From NCBI GenBank assembly GCA_024231905.1, contig JAAEQC010000102.1, forward strand, positions 330,733-394,732: a stretch of 64,000 bases of DNA, written 5' to 3'. The position numbers were made by a program, and so were the translations under genes. Position 1 is the stretch's first letter; each line of letters opens with the position of its first letter. Below the pieces are notes generated by a model. That model made no database searches. It was not told the origin of the DNA and saw nothing but the letters and a program-made list of their open reading frames with translations. Positions 53,693-62,975 of the stretch are shown here, one piece after another. The stretch is from a bacterium. GTDB taxonomy: Bacteria; Krumholzibacteriota; Krumholzibacteriia; LZORAL124-64-63.

Positions 53693-54727
53693 ATGCTCAA
53701 GCGCCTGCAGGGGATGTTCACCAACGATATCGCCATCGACCTGGGCACGGCCAACACGCTCGTCTACATCAAGGGCAAGGGTATCGTCCTGAACCAGCCG
53801 TCCGTGGTGGCGCTGGACAAGAGCACCGGCAAGGTGTATGCCGTCGGCGCCGACGCCAAGGCCATGCTCGGCAAGACTCCCGACCAGATAGCCGCGATCC
53901 GGCCCATGAAGGACGGCGTCATCGCCGACTTCGAGGTCACAGAGTACATGCTGCGCGAGTTCATCAAGATGGCCCAGAAGAAACGCCACTTCATCGCGCC
54001 GCGCATCGTCGTGTGCGTGCCCTCGGGCATCACCGAGGTGGAGAAGCGGGCCGTGCGGGACAGCGCCAAGCACGCCGGCGCGCGGGAAGTCTTCCTGGTG
54101 GCCGAACCCATGGCCGCGGCCATCGGCGTGGGTCTGCCCGTGGACCAGCCCTCGGGCAACATGATCATCGACATCGGCGGCGGCACCACCGAGATCGCGG
54201 TGATCGCCCTCAACGGCATCGTCTGCGACACCAGCATCCGCGTGGGCGGCGACGAGTTGGACGAGGGCATCGTCAACTACATCAAGAAGAACCACAACCT
54301 GCTCATCGGCGACCAGACCGCCGAGAATATCAAGAAGACCATCGGCTCGGCCCACAAGTTCGACGAGGAACGCGAGATGGAGGTCAAGGGCCTGTACCAG
54401 GTGTCCGGCGTGCCCAAGACTCTCAAGATCTCGTCCATGGAGATCCGCGAGGCGTTGCAGGAACCCATCCAGGCCATCTGCGACGCCCTCAAGCAATCCC
54501 TGGAGCAGACGCCGCCCGAGCTAGCGGCGGACATCAAGGACCGGGGTATCGTGCTCACCGGCGGCGGCGCCCTCCTGAAGGGTCTGCCGGAACTGCTGCG
54601 CGAGCAGACCGACCTGCCCATCAACATCATGGACGACCCCCTCTACTGCGTGGTCCTGGGCACGGGCAAGATCCTCGACGACTTCGACCGCTACCGACCG
54701 GTGATCATGAAGGGCGGGCGAACCTGA
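53693..54727 (+). CDS. mreB: Rod shape-determining protein MreB
   Basis: This gene encodes 344 residues, normal size. Actin-fold motifs are IDLGTANTLVYIKGKGIVLNQPSVVA (phosphate 1), MIIDIGGGTTEIAVIAL (phosphate 2) and GIVLTGGGALLKGLPELL (adenosine). It polymerises under the inner membrane and guides the elongasome. AAGGA precedes the ATG. It is first gene of mreB-mreC-mreD-PBP2-rodA. Confidence 0.98.
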   Translation: MLKRLQGMFTNDIAIDLGTANTLVYIKGKGIVLNQPSVVALDKSTGKVYAVGADAKAMLGKTPDQIAAIRPMKDGVIADFEVTEYMLREFIKMAQKKRHFIAPRIVVCVPSGITEVEKRAVRDSAKHAGAREVFLVAEPMAAAIGVGLPVDQPSGNMIIDIGGGTTEIAVIALNGIVCDTSIRVGGDELDEGIVNYIKKNHNLLIGDQTAENIKKTIGSAHKFDEEREMEVKGLYQVSGVPKTLKISSMEIREALQEPIQAICDALKQSLEQTPPELAADIKDRGIVLTGGGALLKGLPELLREQTDLPINIMDDPLYCVVLGTGKILDDFDRYRPVIMKGGRT

Positions 54728-54731
54728 CCCC

Positions 54732-55565
54732 ATGTCTCTGCGGCCGGCCAACCTCCCGTTCCGACGCGACAATCTCGTGCTGGCGGCGTGCGTCCTGCTC
54801 TCGGTCACGCTCCTGGTGCTGCCCGGCGATGTCCGCACCTTCGTGGCCGACCGGCTGGGCCTGGTCCTGACCGCGCCCTACTGGAGCGTGCGCAATTTCG
54901 GCGAAGACGTGATCCTCACCCGGGACGAGAACGCCTGGCTCAAGCAGCGCGTAGCCCAACTCGAACTCTTGGCCGCCGCCGGCCAGCGCACCCAGCGCGA
55001 CGCCGCGCGCATGGCCGGCCCAGCCCTGGACCCGGGCTATGCCGGCGAACTGGTGCCCTGCCGGGTGGTCATGCGGCAGCGGGGACGTTTCGCCACCATG
55101 ATCAAGATCGAGTCTCTGGTGGATGTCCCCTGGGAGCCCTGGCTCCCGGTCATTTCGGGCAGCGGTTACCTGGGACGGCTGCGCACGGTCATCAACGAGC
55201 GGGAAGCCTGGGTCGAGCTCATGTCCGCACCGGGCTTCGCCGTGGGTGTCGAGTTCGAGCGGACCGGCCTGCTGGGCGTGTTGCGGCCGCGCGGGGACGG
55301 CTTTGTGGTGGAGATGGTCGGGCGTGACGAGGACGTGCGCGCGGGCGACCGCCTCATCACCTCGGGCATCGCCGAGATCCGCGAGGGGACCGGCGACGAG
55401 CCCACACCGGACACGCCGCGGGGATTCCCGGTTGGTTCGGTGGCCGACGTGTCCGCCCCGTCGGACCAGATCTTCAAGGCCATCGCCGTGGCTCCGTCGG
55501 CCTCTCTGGACTACAACGAGACGGTATTCGTGGTGACGCCCATGGCGGCGAGGGAGGCGCCGTGA
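54732..55565 (+). CDS. mreC: Rod shape-determining protein MreC
   Basis: This gene encodes 277 residues. It has one N-terminal membrane helix (NLVLAACVLLSVTLLVLP), a coiled coil (ENAWLKQRVAQLELLAAAGQRTQ), then the two beta-barrel domains of MreC with GSGYLGRLRTVINEREAWVELMSAPGFAVGVEFERTGLLGVLRP and AGDRLITSGI. It sits in the periplasm bridging MreB, MreD and PBP2. It starts 4 bp after mreB; the stop overlaps mreD. Confidence 0.94.
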   Translation: MSLRPANLPFRRDNLVLAACVLLSVTLLVLPGDVRTFVADRLGLVLTAPYWSVRNFGEDVILTRDENAWLKQRVAQLELLAAAGQRTQRDAARMAGPALDPGYAGELVPCRVVMRQRGRFATMIKIESLVDVPWEPWLPVISGSGYLGRLRTVINEREAWVELMSAPGFAVGVEFERTGLLGVLRPRGDGFVVEMVGRDEDVRAGDRLITSGIAEIREGTGDEPTPDTPRGFPVGSVADVSAPSDQIFKAIAVAPSASLDYNETVFVVTPMAAREAP

Positions 55566-56056
55566 TGAGGGACTTCCTGCGCATAACAGCCCTCTGGATC
55601 GGCGTGGCCTTCGTGGGTGACACGATCATCGGTCCCTGGATCTCTATCCGCGGCATCGCTCCCGATTTCTCCATCATCGCGTTGGTGCTGCTGGCCCTGG
55701 CCGCGGGGCCGGTCCCGGCCACCTTGGCCGGCTTCGTGGTGGGCCTGGTCCAGGACCTGTCGAATCCCAGCCTGCTCGGTCTGCACGCCCTCTGCAAGGC
55801 CCCTCTCGGCTACGGGCTCGGACGTCTGCGCGGCCGCCTCGTCTACGGCCTGCCGGTGGTGGAGGGCGCGGTCGTCGCCCTCTCGGTCCTGCTGCACGAC
55901 ATCGTCTTTCTACTTGTCCAGAGCCGGCTCAGCGACGACGCCTTCCTCACCCCCCTGCTGGGACAGTCCCTGCCGGTCGCGATCTACTCGGGACTGATCG
56001 GCGTCCCCATCATCCGTTTCGCCGCGGCGTTGGGTGTTCTCGGCGGGGAGGACTGA
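55565..56056 (+). CDS. mreD: Rod shape-determining protein MreD
   Basis: This gene encodes 163 residues, small and very hydrophobic, with about five membrane helices. It has PDFSIIALVLLALAAGPVPATLAGFVVGLVQDL and LHALCKAPLGYGLGRLRG, typical of MreD. ATG 55565 overlaps the mreC stop by one base (TGATG); a GTG at 55562 is also in frame. It acts as an inner-membrane partner of MreC and PBP2/RodA. Confidence 0.92.
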   Translation: MRDFLRITALWIGVAFVGDTIIGPWISIRGIAPDFSIIALVLLALAAGPVPATLAGFVVGLVQDLSNPSLLGLHALCKAPLGYGLGRLRGRLVYGLPVVEGAVVALSVLLHDIVFLLVQSRLSDDAFLTPLLGQSLPVAIYSGLIGVPIIRFAAALGVLGGED

Positions 56057-56057
56057 G

Positions 56058-57818
56058 GTGCGCCGGGAGCACGACGTCCATTTCCGCAGCGGTGTGCTGC
56101 GGGGGGTCGTGTCCCTGTTGCTGGCCGTCCTGGTGGTCAACCTCTTCATCATGACCGTGGCACGCCACGCCGAGTACAAGGGCCAGGCCCTGGAGAACCG
56201 GCAGGCGCGTTTCCACGTGCGCGCGCCGCGGGGCCGCATCCTCGATCGCCACGGAACGCCCGTGGCCGACAACATGTTCGTGGCCGACGTGACCGTGGCG
56301 GCGCGTTCCCTGGGCGAGGACGGACCCGATTCCACCCTCGTGCGCCTGATGACCTGGTTCGACCTGCCGCGCCAGGAGACCCTCGACCGCCTGGCCCAGC
56401 AAAAGGAGCGGGGCCGCCGCCGCCTGGTCCTCGTGCCCAACGCCTCCCTGGCCCAGGTGACGGCCGTGGAGGAAAGAGTCCGGCAGCTGCCGGGAGTGCG
56501 GGTCGACACCCAGGCTCGGCGCCGCTATCTGCACGGCTCCCTGGTGGCCCATATCACCGGCTACGTGGGCGAGGTAGGCCGCGCGGAACTGGACACGGCT
56601 GCCGGTTACCGCATTGGCGACGACATCGGCAAGCTCGGTGTGGAAGCGGCCTTCGAGGACGTGCTGCGGGGCCGGGCGGGCTTGAAGCTGGAGGAGGTGA
56701 ACGCCTCGGGACGCATCGTCGGACGCCGGGCCGTCTGGATGCGTGAGCCGCGGGCCGGCAGCGACGTCCGCCTGACCATCTCCTTGCCCCTGCAGGTGGC
56801 CCTACGGGAACTGCTGGGGGACCGATCCGCCTGCGCGGTCGCCCTTTCGGTGCCCGGTGGAGAGGTCCTGGCGGCCTGTTCCCTCCCCGCCTACGATCCG
56901 AACCTGCTCACGGGCGGCATCTCCACTGACGCCTGGCAGCAGTTGGCCAACGATCCGGCCAAACCGTTCTTCAACCGCATCGTGCAGGCCACTTATCCGC
57001 CCGGGTCCCTCTACAAGCCCGTCACGTCCCTGGCCGCCCTCTACCACGGACTCGTGGGTACGGAGACTTACCTGGAACCCTGCACGGGCGGGCTCCTCTT
57101 CGGGGACCGCACCTTCCACTGCTGGCGTCGGACCGGGCACGGCGAAGTGAACCACCTCATCGCCATGGCCCATTCTTGCGACACGTACTACTACCAGCTC
57201 GGCCTCATGCTGGACATCGACCAGCTCGCCGTCGCCGCCCGCGCCTTCGGTCTGGGCAGCGGCAACGCCGGCATCTTCACCGCCGAGGCCGCGGGCAACG
57301 TGCCGGACCGCGCCTGGTATGACGAGCGCTTCGGACGGGGGCGCTGGACCCGCGGCGTGCTCCTGAATAACGCCATCGGCCAGGGCGAACTGCTGGCGAC
57401 GCCGCTGCAGATGGTCATGCTGGCGGCACGTCTGGCGGTCTCCGGGCGCGTGCCCGATCCGGTCTTCGTGGCTGACCCTGCGCCCGTGCGCGAGGCGCCG
57501 CCGGTGTTGCCCTTCGCCGAGGAGCACCTGGCCTGGGTGCGAGGCTCCCTGGAGGCGGTCGTGGAGTGGGGTACGGGCAAGGCGGCCCAGGTGCCGGACG
57601 TGGTCGTCGCCGGCAAGACAGGCACCTCCCAGAACCCCCACGGCGAGGACCACGCCTGCTTCATGTGCTATGCCCCCGCCGACCGTCCGGAGGTGGCCCT
57701 GGCGATCATCCTCGAGAACGCCGGTCACGGCGGGGCCGAGGCGGCACCGCTGGCGGGAGTCTGGTTGGCCGAGTACTTCGCCCGCCGCGGCGAACTGGGG
57801 TTGGGGGTGGTCCCGTGA
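56058..57818 (+). CDS. mrdA: Penicillin-binding protein 2 (peptidoglycan transpeptidase of the elongasome)
   Basis: This gene encodes 586 residues from a GTG with GGAGG 6 nt upstream, one base after the mreD stop. It has one membrane anchor (VVSLLLAVLVVNLFIMTVA), a dimerisation/pedestal domain (APRGRILDRHGTPVADN), then the transpeptidase with S317-LY-K320 (YPPGSLYKP), S373-C-D375 and K520-T-G. This matches PBP2, whose second motif is often S-x-D. It crosslinks new wall with RodA. It overlaps rodA by 4 bp. The longer frame from 56034 lies inside mreD. Confidence 0.95.
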   Translation: MRREHDVHFRSGVLRGVVSLLLAVLVVNLFIMTVARHAEYKGQALENRQARFHVRAPRGRILDRHGTPVADNMFVADVTVAARSLGEDGPDSTLVRLMTWFDLPRQETLDRLAQQKERGRRRLVLVPNASLAQVTAVEERVRQLPGVRVDTQARRRYLHGSLVAHITGYVGEVGRAELDTAAGYRIGDDIGKLGVEAAFEDVLRGRAGLKLEEVNASGRIVGRRAVWMREPRAGSDVRLTISLPLQVALRELLGDRSACAVALSVPGGEVLAACSLPAYDPNLLTGGISTDAWQQLANDPAKPFFNRIVQATYPPGSLYKPVTSLAALYHGLVGTETYLEPCTGGLLFGDRTFHCWRRTGHGEVNHLIAMAHSCDTYYYQLGLMLDIDQLAVAARAFGLGSGNAGIFTAEAAGNVPDRAWYDERFGRGRWTRGVLLNNAIGQGELLATPLQMVMLAARLAVSGRVPDPVFVADPAPVREAPPVLPFAEEHLAWVRGSLEAVVEWGTGKAAQVPDVVVAGKTGTSQNPHGEDHACFMCYAPADRPEVALAIILENAGHGGAEAAPLAGVWLAEYFARRGELGLGVVP

Positions 57819-59080
57819 TCCATATGCTGCTGCCCGCCGGCGACCGCCGCATCTTCCTGGCCTGGTTCCTGCTCTGCCTGGCGAGCCTGGCTTTGCTGTG
57901 GTCGGTGACCGAACCCATCCGCGGACCCTACGAACAGATCGACCCGGGCGTGGCCAAGGGGCTCTTCTGGAAACAGGCCATGTGGATGCTGTTGAGCTAT
58001 GTGGTACTCCTGGGCACGAGCCGGGCGAGCCTGCGTTTCCTGGAGAACGTGGCGATTCCCTTCTTCCTGGTCTCGATCCTGTTGCTGGTGCTCATCCTGG
58101 CAATCGGGCCCAAGATCGGCGGGGCCCGGCGCTGGCTAGCGCTGGGACCCATGCGGCTGCAACCGTCGGAGCTGGCCAAGGTCGCCTTCGTCCTGGTGAC
58201 GTCGGGTCTCCTGGGGCGGGCGATGGAAGGGGGGCGCAGCCTGGCTGCCATGAGCCTCTCCTTCGTCCTCATGGCGGCGCCCATGCTGCTGGTACTGCGC
58301 GAGCCGGACCTGGGGACGAGCCTGGTCTTCCTGGCCATGTGGGGCGGAATGGTCTTCTGGTACGGCCTGCCGGGCATCCTCATCCTGGGCGCGGGCAGCG
58401 CCGCCCTCAGTGCCGTGATCATGTTCTACTCGGAATCGGTGGTCCAGCAGGCCTTGCCGTGGGGCGTATACATCGTGTTGCTGGTGGGGGTCCTGGCCGT
58501 GGCGCGCCTGGCCATCCTGGCCAAGGTTTCCCTGCTGGCGGCCAACGTGGCCACGGGCATCGGCATCCCTTTCTTCTGGGACAAACTCCAGCCGTACCAG
58601 CAGGAGCGCATCCTGACCTTCTTCGACCCGGGACGCGACGCCTTCGGGTCGGGTTACCAGGCTATCCAATCCCGGGTGGCCATCGGCTCGGGCGGGCTCT
58701 TCGGCACCCACTACCTCCAGGGCACGCAGAAGGGACTGGCCTTCCTGCCGGAACGCCATACGGACTTCATCTTCTCGGTGGCCGGTGAGGAACTCGGTTT
58801 CTTCGGCGCTGTTGCCCTGTTGGGACTCTTCGCCGTGATTATCGGACGGGGCATCGAACACGCCACGGTGGCGCGACGACCCTTCGCGCGCTTCCTGGCC
58901 ATAGGCGTAGTCTCGTACTTCACTTTCCATGTGTTCGTGAACGTGGCCATCACCACGGGACTGCTGCCGGTAACGGGTCTGCCGTTACCCCTGTTGAGCT
59001 ACGGAGGCTCGAACCTGTTGAGCAGTTCGATCCTGCTTGGACTGCTGCTGAACGTCAGTTCGCGGTCCTTCGACGACTGA
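57815..59080 (+). CDS. rodA: Rod shape-determining protein RodA (SEDS glycosyltransferase)
   Basis: This gene encodes 421 residues with ten membrane helices. Signatures are GGARRWLALGPMRLQPSELAKVAFVL, LREPDLGTSLVF, GRDAFGSGYQAIQSRVAIGSGGLFG, FLPERHTDFIFSVAGEELGFFG and TGLPLPLLSYGGSNLLSS, the SEDS core. It polymerises glycan strands from lipid II with PBP2. GTG 57815 overlaps the PBP2 stop (GTGA); an ATG at 57824 is a possible alternative. Confidence 0.97.
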   Translation: MIHMLLPAGDRRIFLAWFLLCLASLALLWSVTEPIRGPYEQIDPGVAKGLFWKQAMWMLLSYVVLLGTSRASLRFLENVAIPFFLVSILLLVLILAIGPKIGGARRWLALGPMRLQPSELAKVAFVLVTSGLLGRAMEGGRSLAAMSLSFVLMAAPMLLVLREPDLGTSLVFLAMWGGMVFWYGLPGILILGAGSAALSAVIMFYSESVVQQALPWGVYIVLLVGVLAVARLAILAKVSLLAANVATGIGIPFFWDKLQPYQQERILTFFDPGRDAFGSGYQAIQSRVAIGSGGLFGTHYLQGTQKGLAFLPERHTDFIFSVAGEELGFFGAVALLGLFAVIIGRGIEHATVARRPFARFLAIGVVSYFTFHVFVNVAITTGLLPVTGLPLPLLSYGGSNLLSSSILLGLLLNVSSRSFDD

Positions 59081-59117
59081 CGGCCGGCCCACGGCGGACG
59101 GCCCAGCCAAGGACGGG

Positions 59118-59906
59118 GTGGGTTTGTACCCGGAGATCTTCGGACTGATCAAGAGCTACGGCCTCATGCTCGCGCTGAGCTTCGGCCTCGGCCTGGCCTT
59201 GAGCCTGCGGCGCGGCCGCCGCCACCAGGTCCAGCCGGACGACATCACGGACCTGGTCTTCACCGTCCTGGTGGCGAGTCTGGTGGGCGTGCGCGCCTTC
59301 TACGTGGCGACCCACGGCGCGGAGTTCAGCGCCGGCGGGGCCTTCGATCCCTGGTACCGAGCGCTCTTCATCTGGGACGGGGGGTTGACCCTCTACGGCG
59401 GCATCCTGCTATCCATCGTCGCCGTCTGGTGGCAGGCACGGCGGCGAGGCATCCCCTTCCTGGTCATGGCGGACATCTTCTCGCCGGGAGTCATCCTGGG
59501 CATTGGCATCACCCGCATCGGCTGTTTCCTGGCGGGCTGTTGCTACGGCCTGCCTTCGGACATCGGCTGCGCCGTCCACTTCCCGGTGGGCTCGCCGTCA
59601 TGGCGCCAGTTCGGCGACGTGGCGGTCCATCCCTCACAGCTGTATGGGTCCTTTGGGGGCTTCGCCATCTTCGGGTTGCTGCTTCTGCTGGAACGGCTGC
59701 CGTCGCCGAGGGGCGCAACCTTCGGCCGCTTCCTCGCGCTCTACGGGGTGTCGCGGTTCCTGGTGGACCTGAGCCGGTGGTACGAACCGGACCAAGTCAT
59801 GGCCCTGGGCTGGAGCAACAACCAGTGGATCAGCGCGGGACTCGTGGCGGCGGGGATCGTCATCCTCGCCCTGGCCCACGGTCGCCGTTGGGAGGCAACC
59901 TCATGA
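59118..59906 (+). CDS. lgt: Prolipoprotein diacylglyceryl transferase
   Basis: This gene encodes 262 residues with about seven membrane helices. GGLTLYGGILLSIVAVWW and GIGITRIGCFLAGCCYGLPSDIGCAVHFP match the Lgt family; the signature loop (RIGCFLAGCCYG) is the variant lacking the enterobacterial GRxGNF form. VHPSQLYGSFGGFAIFGLL is also typical. It transfers diacylglycerol from phosphatidylglycerol to the lipobox cysteine. GTG start with AAGGA upstream. It lies 37 bp after rodA; the stop overlaps aroE. Confidence 0.92.
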   Translation: MGLYPEIFGLIKSYGLMLALSFGLGLALSLRRGRRHQVQPDDITDLVFTVLVASLVGVRAFYVATHGAEFSAGGAFDPWYRALFIWDGGLTLYGGILLSIVAVWWQARRRGIPFLVMADIFSPGVILGIGITRIGCFLAGCCYGLPSDIGCAVHFPVGSPSWRQFGDVAVHPSQLYGSFGGFAIFGLLLLLERLPSPRGATFGRFLALYGVSRFLVDLSRWYEPDQVMALGWSNNQWISAGLVAAGIVILALAHGRRWEATS

Positions 59907-60784
59907 GCGATCCCGTCCGCCTGACTGCCGCCGGACTCGTCCGTGACGGCGAACCCTGGCAGCCGCAGGAGCCCTTCCACGCGGTGATCGGCAGGCCGGT
60001 GGGCCATTCCCTCTCGCCGCGGATCCAGAACGCCGCCCTGGACGACCGCGAGATTCCCGGGGAGTACGTGGCTTTGGAAGTGGAAGCGGAGGATCTGGCA
60101 CGCCTGAAGTCCGATCCGGTCTGCGCGCTCCTGGCTGGCTTCAACGTCACCGCTCCCCACAAGGAAGCCGTGGCCGCTCTCTGTGACGGGCGCACCGACC
60201 AGGCCCGCGACCTGGGCGCCGTGAACACGGTGAAGGTGGAGGAGGGGCGCTGGCTCGGCCACAACACCGACAGTGGCGGGGTCCTGACCGTGCTGTCCCA
60301 GGCCTGGCAGGACGCGCCGCCGCCGCGGGCGGTGGTCCTGGGAGCCGGAGGCTCGGCCCGCGCCGCGGTGGATGCCCTGGCCCGCTGGGACGTGGCGCAG
60401 GTGACCGTTCTGAATCGTTCCGCCGCCGGGCGGGAGCGCTTTGCCGGCTGGCTCGCCAACCGCAGTTACGGTGACAGGGTCGAGGTGCTGCCCCTGGAGG
60501 CGGCCGTGTTGGATCCGCCCGCGGAGCCCGTGGTGTGGGTGTGCTGCCTGGCCGGAGGCGTATCGTCTGCTCCCTACGTGCCGGCCGCGGTTGGCGAGAC
60601 CTCGGCCCTGTTGCTGGATCTGCGTTACGGGGACCAACTGCCCGACACGCCGCCACCACTGTCTTGCCGCTTCGTGGACGGTCTGCCGGTATTGCTCATG
60701 CAGGGCGGTCTTGCTTTTGCATGGTGGCACGGTCCGCCCATCCCCTGGACTGCCATGCAGGCGGCCCTGCCCGTCAGCGGCTGA
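59903..60784 (+). CDS. aroE: Shikimate dehydrogenase
   Basis: This gene encodes 293 residues. HAVIGRPVGHSLSPRIQNAAL, GFNVTAPHKEAVAALCD, GAVNTVKVEEGRWLGHNTDSGGVL and VVLGAGGSARAAVDAL (NADP-binding) are diagnostic, with K in the APHKE block as catalytic residue. It reduces 3-dehydroshikimate in aromatic amino acid synthesis. ATG 59903 overlaps the lgt stop (ATGA) and follows GGAGG by 7 nt. The first 25 residues before HAVIGRP are a family-atypical extension. Confidence 0.95.
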   Translation: MSDPVRLTAAGLVRDGEPWQPQEPFHAVIGRPVGHSLSPRIQNAALDDREIPGEYVALEVEAEDLARLKSDPVCALLAGFNVTAPHKEAVAALCDGRTDQARDLGAVNTVKVEEGRWLGHNTDSGGVLTVLSQAWQDAPPPRAVVLGAGGSARAAVDALARWDVAQVTVLNRSAAGRERFAGWLANRSYGDRVEVLPLEAAVLDPPAEPVVWVCCLAGGVSSAPYVPAAVGETSALLLDLRYGDQLPDTPPPLSCRFVDGLPVLLMQGGLAFAWWHGPPIPWTAMQAALPVSG

Positions 60785-60813
60785 TCTCTTCCTCCCGGAA
60801 TCGAGTCCGTCAG

Positions 60814-61611
60814 GTGGCTTTTTTACGCGCGTGGCGGCGTCTGCGTCCCTGCGCGGCCCTGCTGGACGCGGTAGCGCCGGAGACCTGCGCCCTGTGCGAT
60901 CTGGCCTACGATCCCCGGACCTGGTGCAGCCGGGGCTCACGGGCGCCGGGACTACGACTCTGGGACGAGCCGCACCTGTGCCGCCCTTGCGCCGCCAGAC
61001 TCGATACCGGTCCTTTCACGGGCCGGGTGGGCCGGGTGGGCCGTGACTCCCGGTCGTTGACCGTGTGGGCAGCCACTGCCACCAGCGCAGAGCTGACGCG
61101 AGCCCTGGGTGCTTGGAAGTACCGGGGGGTGCGGGGGCTGGCCTGGCCCTTGGGCGCCCTCCTGGCCGCCGGCCTGGCGCGCCTGGCACCGACCACCGAA
61201 CCCTGCCGGCTGGTGCCAGTCCCTCTGCACGGCTCCCGCCGCCGCGATCGCGGCTTCAACCAGTCCGAGGTGTTGGCGTTGCTGGTGGCGCGGGCGGGTG
61301 GTCCGGCCGTGCGCACAGACCTGTTGCGGAGGGTCCGCGCCACGGCTCAGCAGGCCAGCCTCGACGATCCCGCGGCCCGGGCCGCCAACCTGGGCGGGGC
61401 GTTCGCCGTCGTGGACCGCCGGGACGGTGAGTTGCCGAGGGAGATGCCGTTGGTCCTGGTGGACGACGTGGTGACCAGCGGCGCTACGGTCCTGGCCGCG
61501 GCGGCGGCCCTGCGGGCGGCGGGCAGGCCGGTGGCGGGAGTCCTGGCCCTGGCCGCGGCCCGCGCCGGTGTAGCCGGAGGCCGTGTTGACAGGGCCGTGA
61601 CCCCTGCCTAG
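60814..61611 (+). CDS. ComF-family phosphoribosyltransferase-like protein
   Basis: This gene encodes about 265 residues from a GTG. N-terminal cysteine pairs CALC...CRPC resemble the ComF zinc site. KYRGVRGLAWPLGALLAAGL, VPVPLHGSRRRDRGFNQSEVLA and LVLVDDVVTSGATV (PRPP-binding loop) identify ComF. In naturally competent bacteria it helps DNA uptake; elsewhere its role is unknown. The start is uncertain as the frame is open far upstream through aroE. Its TAG stop is part of the pgk -10 box. Confidence 0.88.
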   Translation: MAFLRAWRRLRPCAALLDAVAPETCALCDLAYDPRTWCSRGSRAPGLRLWDEPHLCRPCAARLDTGPFTGRVGRVGRDSRSLTVWAATATSAELTRALGAWKYRGVRGLAWPLGALLAAGLARLAPTTEPCRLVPVPLHGSRRRDRGFNQSEVLALLVARAGGPAVRTDLLRRVRATAQQASLDDPAARAANLGGAFAVVDRRDGELPREMPLVLVDDVVTSGATVLAAAAALRAAGRPVAGVLALAAARAGVAGGRVDRAVTPA

Positions 61612-61614
61612 TAT
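61586..61614 (+). promoter_or_regulatory. Sigma-70-type promoter of pgk
   Basis: TTGACA (61586-61591), 17 nt, TAGTAT (61609-61614). The whole promoter lies in the last codons of comF and the TAG stop codon opens the -10 box. Confidence 0.7.
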
Positions 61615-61664
61615 GGGCCCGCTCACCAGGAGACGAGGACCGGCAACGGCATACGGGTGGTACC

Positions 61665-62864
61665 ATGAGCCAGAAGCGAAACCTGCAGGATATCGAGGCC
61701 GCGGGACGACGGGTCCTGATGCGCGTGGATTTCAATGTGCCCCTGGACCAGGAACGGAACATCACCGACGACACGCGCGTCCGCTCGGCCCTGCCGTCGA
61801 TCCACCGGATCCTCGAAGGCGGCGGCAGCGTCGTACTCATGAGCCACCTGGGCCGCCCCAAGGGCCGGATCGACCCGGCCATGTCCCTGCGGCCGGTGGC
61901 CGACCGCCTCGCCGAGTTCGTCGATGCGCCCGTGCGCTTCGCCACCGACACGGTAGGGCCGGACGCCGTTCGCCAGGCGGCGGAACTCCAGCCGGGCGAG
62001 ATCCTGCTCCTGGAGAACCTCCGTTTCAATCCAGGCGAAACGGACAATGATCCAGGCTTCGCCAAGGGCCTGGCCGGGCTCGGCGACCTCTTCGTCAACG
62101 ACGCCTTCGGCACGGCCCACCGGGCCCACGCTTCCACCGTCGGTGTGACCGCACACTTCGACGATTGCCGAGCCGGCCTGCTCATGGAAAAGGAACTGGC
62201 CCACCTGGGCAGCCTGCTCTCCTCCCCGCGCCGACCCTTCACGGCGATCCTCGGGGGCGCCAAGGTGTCGAGCAAGGTCGAGGTCATTCTCAATCTGCTC
62301 GAGCAGGTCGATACGCTGCTGCTCGGAGGAGGGATGATCTTCACCTTCTTCAAGGTCCACGGCATGAACGTGGGGACGAGCCTTCTCGACGACGGGAGTC
62401 TCGATGTCGCCAGGGAGATCCTGGAGCGTGCCAAGACCAGCCGCGCGGAACTGGTCCTACCCACCGACTGCGTGGTGGCGCGGGAGTTCAACGCCAGCGC
62501 CGAACGGCAGGAAGTGCTTGTCACGGACCTCCCCGACGACTGGATGGGACTGGACATCGGGCCGCGGACGGTGGACCGATTCGCCCGGGAGATCGCCAAG
62601 TCCGAGTCCATATTCTGGAACGGACCCATGGGTGTGTTCGAATTGGCTCCTTTCGCGGCGGGTACGCGCGCGGTGGGCGAGGCCGTGGCGACGGCAACGG
62701 ATGGCGGCGCTGCCAGCGTCGTTGGTGGTGGCGACAGCGTGGCGGCGGTGAACCAGTTGGGCCTGTCCGCGCGCATCAGCCACATCTCCACCGGGGGCGG
62801 CGCCTCCCTGGAGTTCATGGCCGGCCGGCGCTTGCCCGGCGTGGACGCTTTGACCGATCGTTGA
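61665..62864 (+). CDS. pgk: Phosphoglycerate kinase
   Basis: This gene encodes 399 residues, standard length. RRVLMRVDFNVPLDQERNITDDTRVRSALP, LMSHLGRPKG, LLENLRFNPGE, FVNDAFGTAHRAHASTVG, ILGGAKVSSKVEVI and the C-terminal VVGGGDSVAAVNQLGL...STGGGASLEFM are diagnostic. It makes ATP from 1,3-bisphosphoglycerate in glycolysis. It is transcribed from its own promoter inside comF rather than, or in addition to, the mre read-through. Confidence 0.98.
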   Translation: MSQKRNLQDIEAAGRRVLMRVDFNVPLDQERNITDDTRVRSALPSIHRILEGGGSVVLMSHLGRPKGRIDPAMSLRPVADRLAEFVDAPVRFATDTVGPDAVRQAAELQPGEILLLENLRFNPGETDNDPGFAKGLAGLGDLFVNDAFGTAHRAHASTVGVTAHFDDCRAGLLMEKELAHLGSLLSSPRRPFTAILGGAKVSSKVEVILNLLEQVDTLLLGGGMIFTFFKVHGMNVGTSLLDDGSLDVAREILERAKTSRAELVLPTDCVVAREFNASAERQEVLVTDLPDDWMGLDIGPRTVDRFAREIAKSESIFWNGPMGVFELAPFAAGTRAVGEAVATATDGGAASVVGGGDSVAAVNQLGLSARISHISTGGGASLEFMAGRRLPGVDALTDR

Positions 62865-62877
62865 GACCCCGACCGGT

Positions 62878-62906
62878 TTGACAGGTACGGGGGAGGGTAT
62901 TAGATT
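62878..62906 (+). promoter_or_regulatory. Sigma-70-type promoter of secG
   Basis: Perfect TTGACA (62878-62883), 17 nt, TAGATT (62901-62906), just after the pgk stop. Leader to ATG 62976 is about 63 nt. Confidence 0.7.
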
Positions 62907-62975
62907 TCCGGTCCCTCGCCGGTCCAGCCCCGCTGGACCGGTGGTGTTGTACGAGACGAGTCCGTGGAGAAACCC

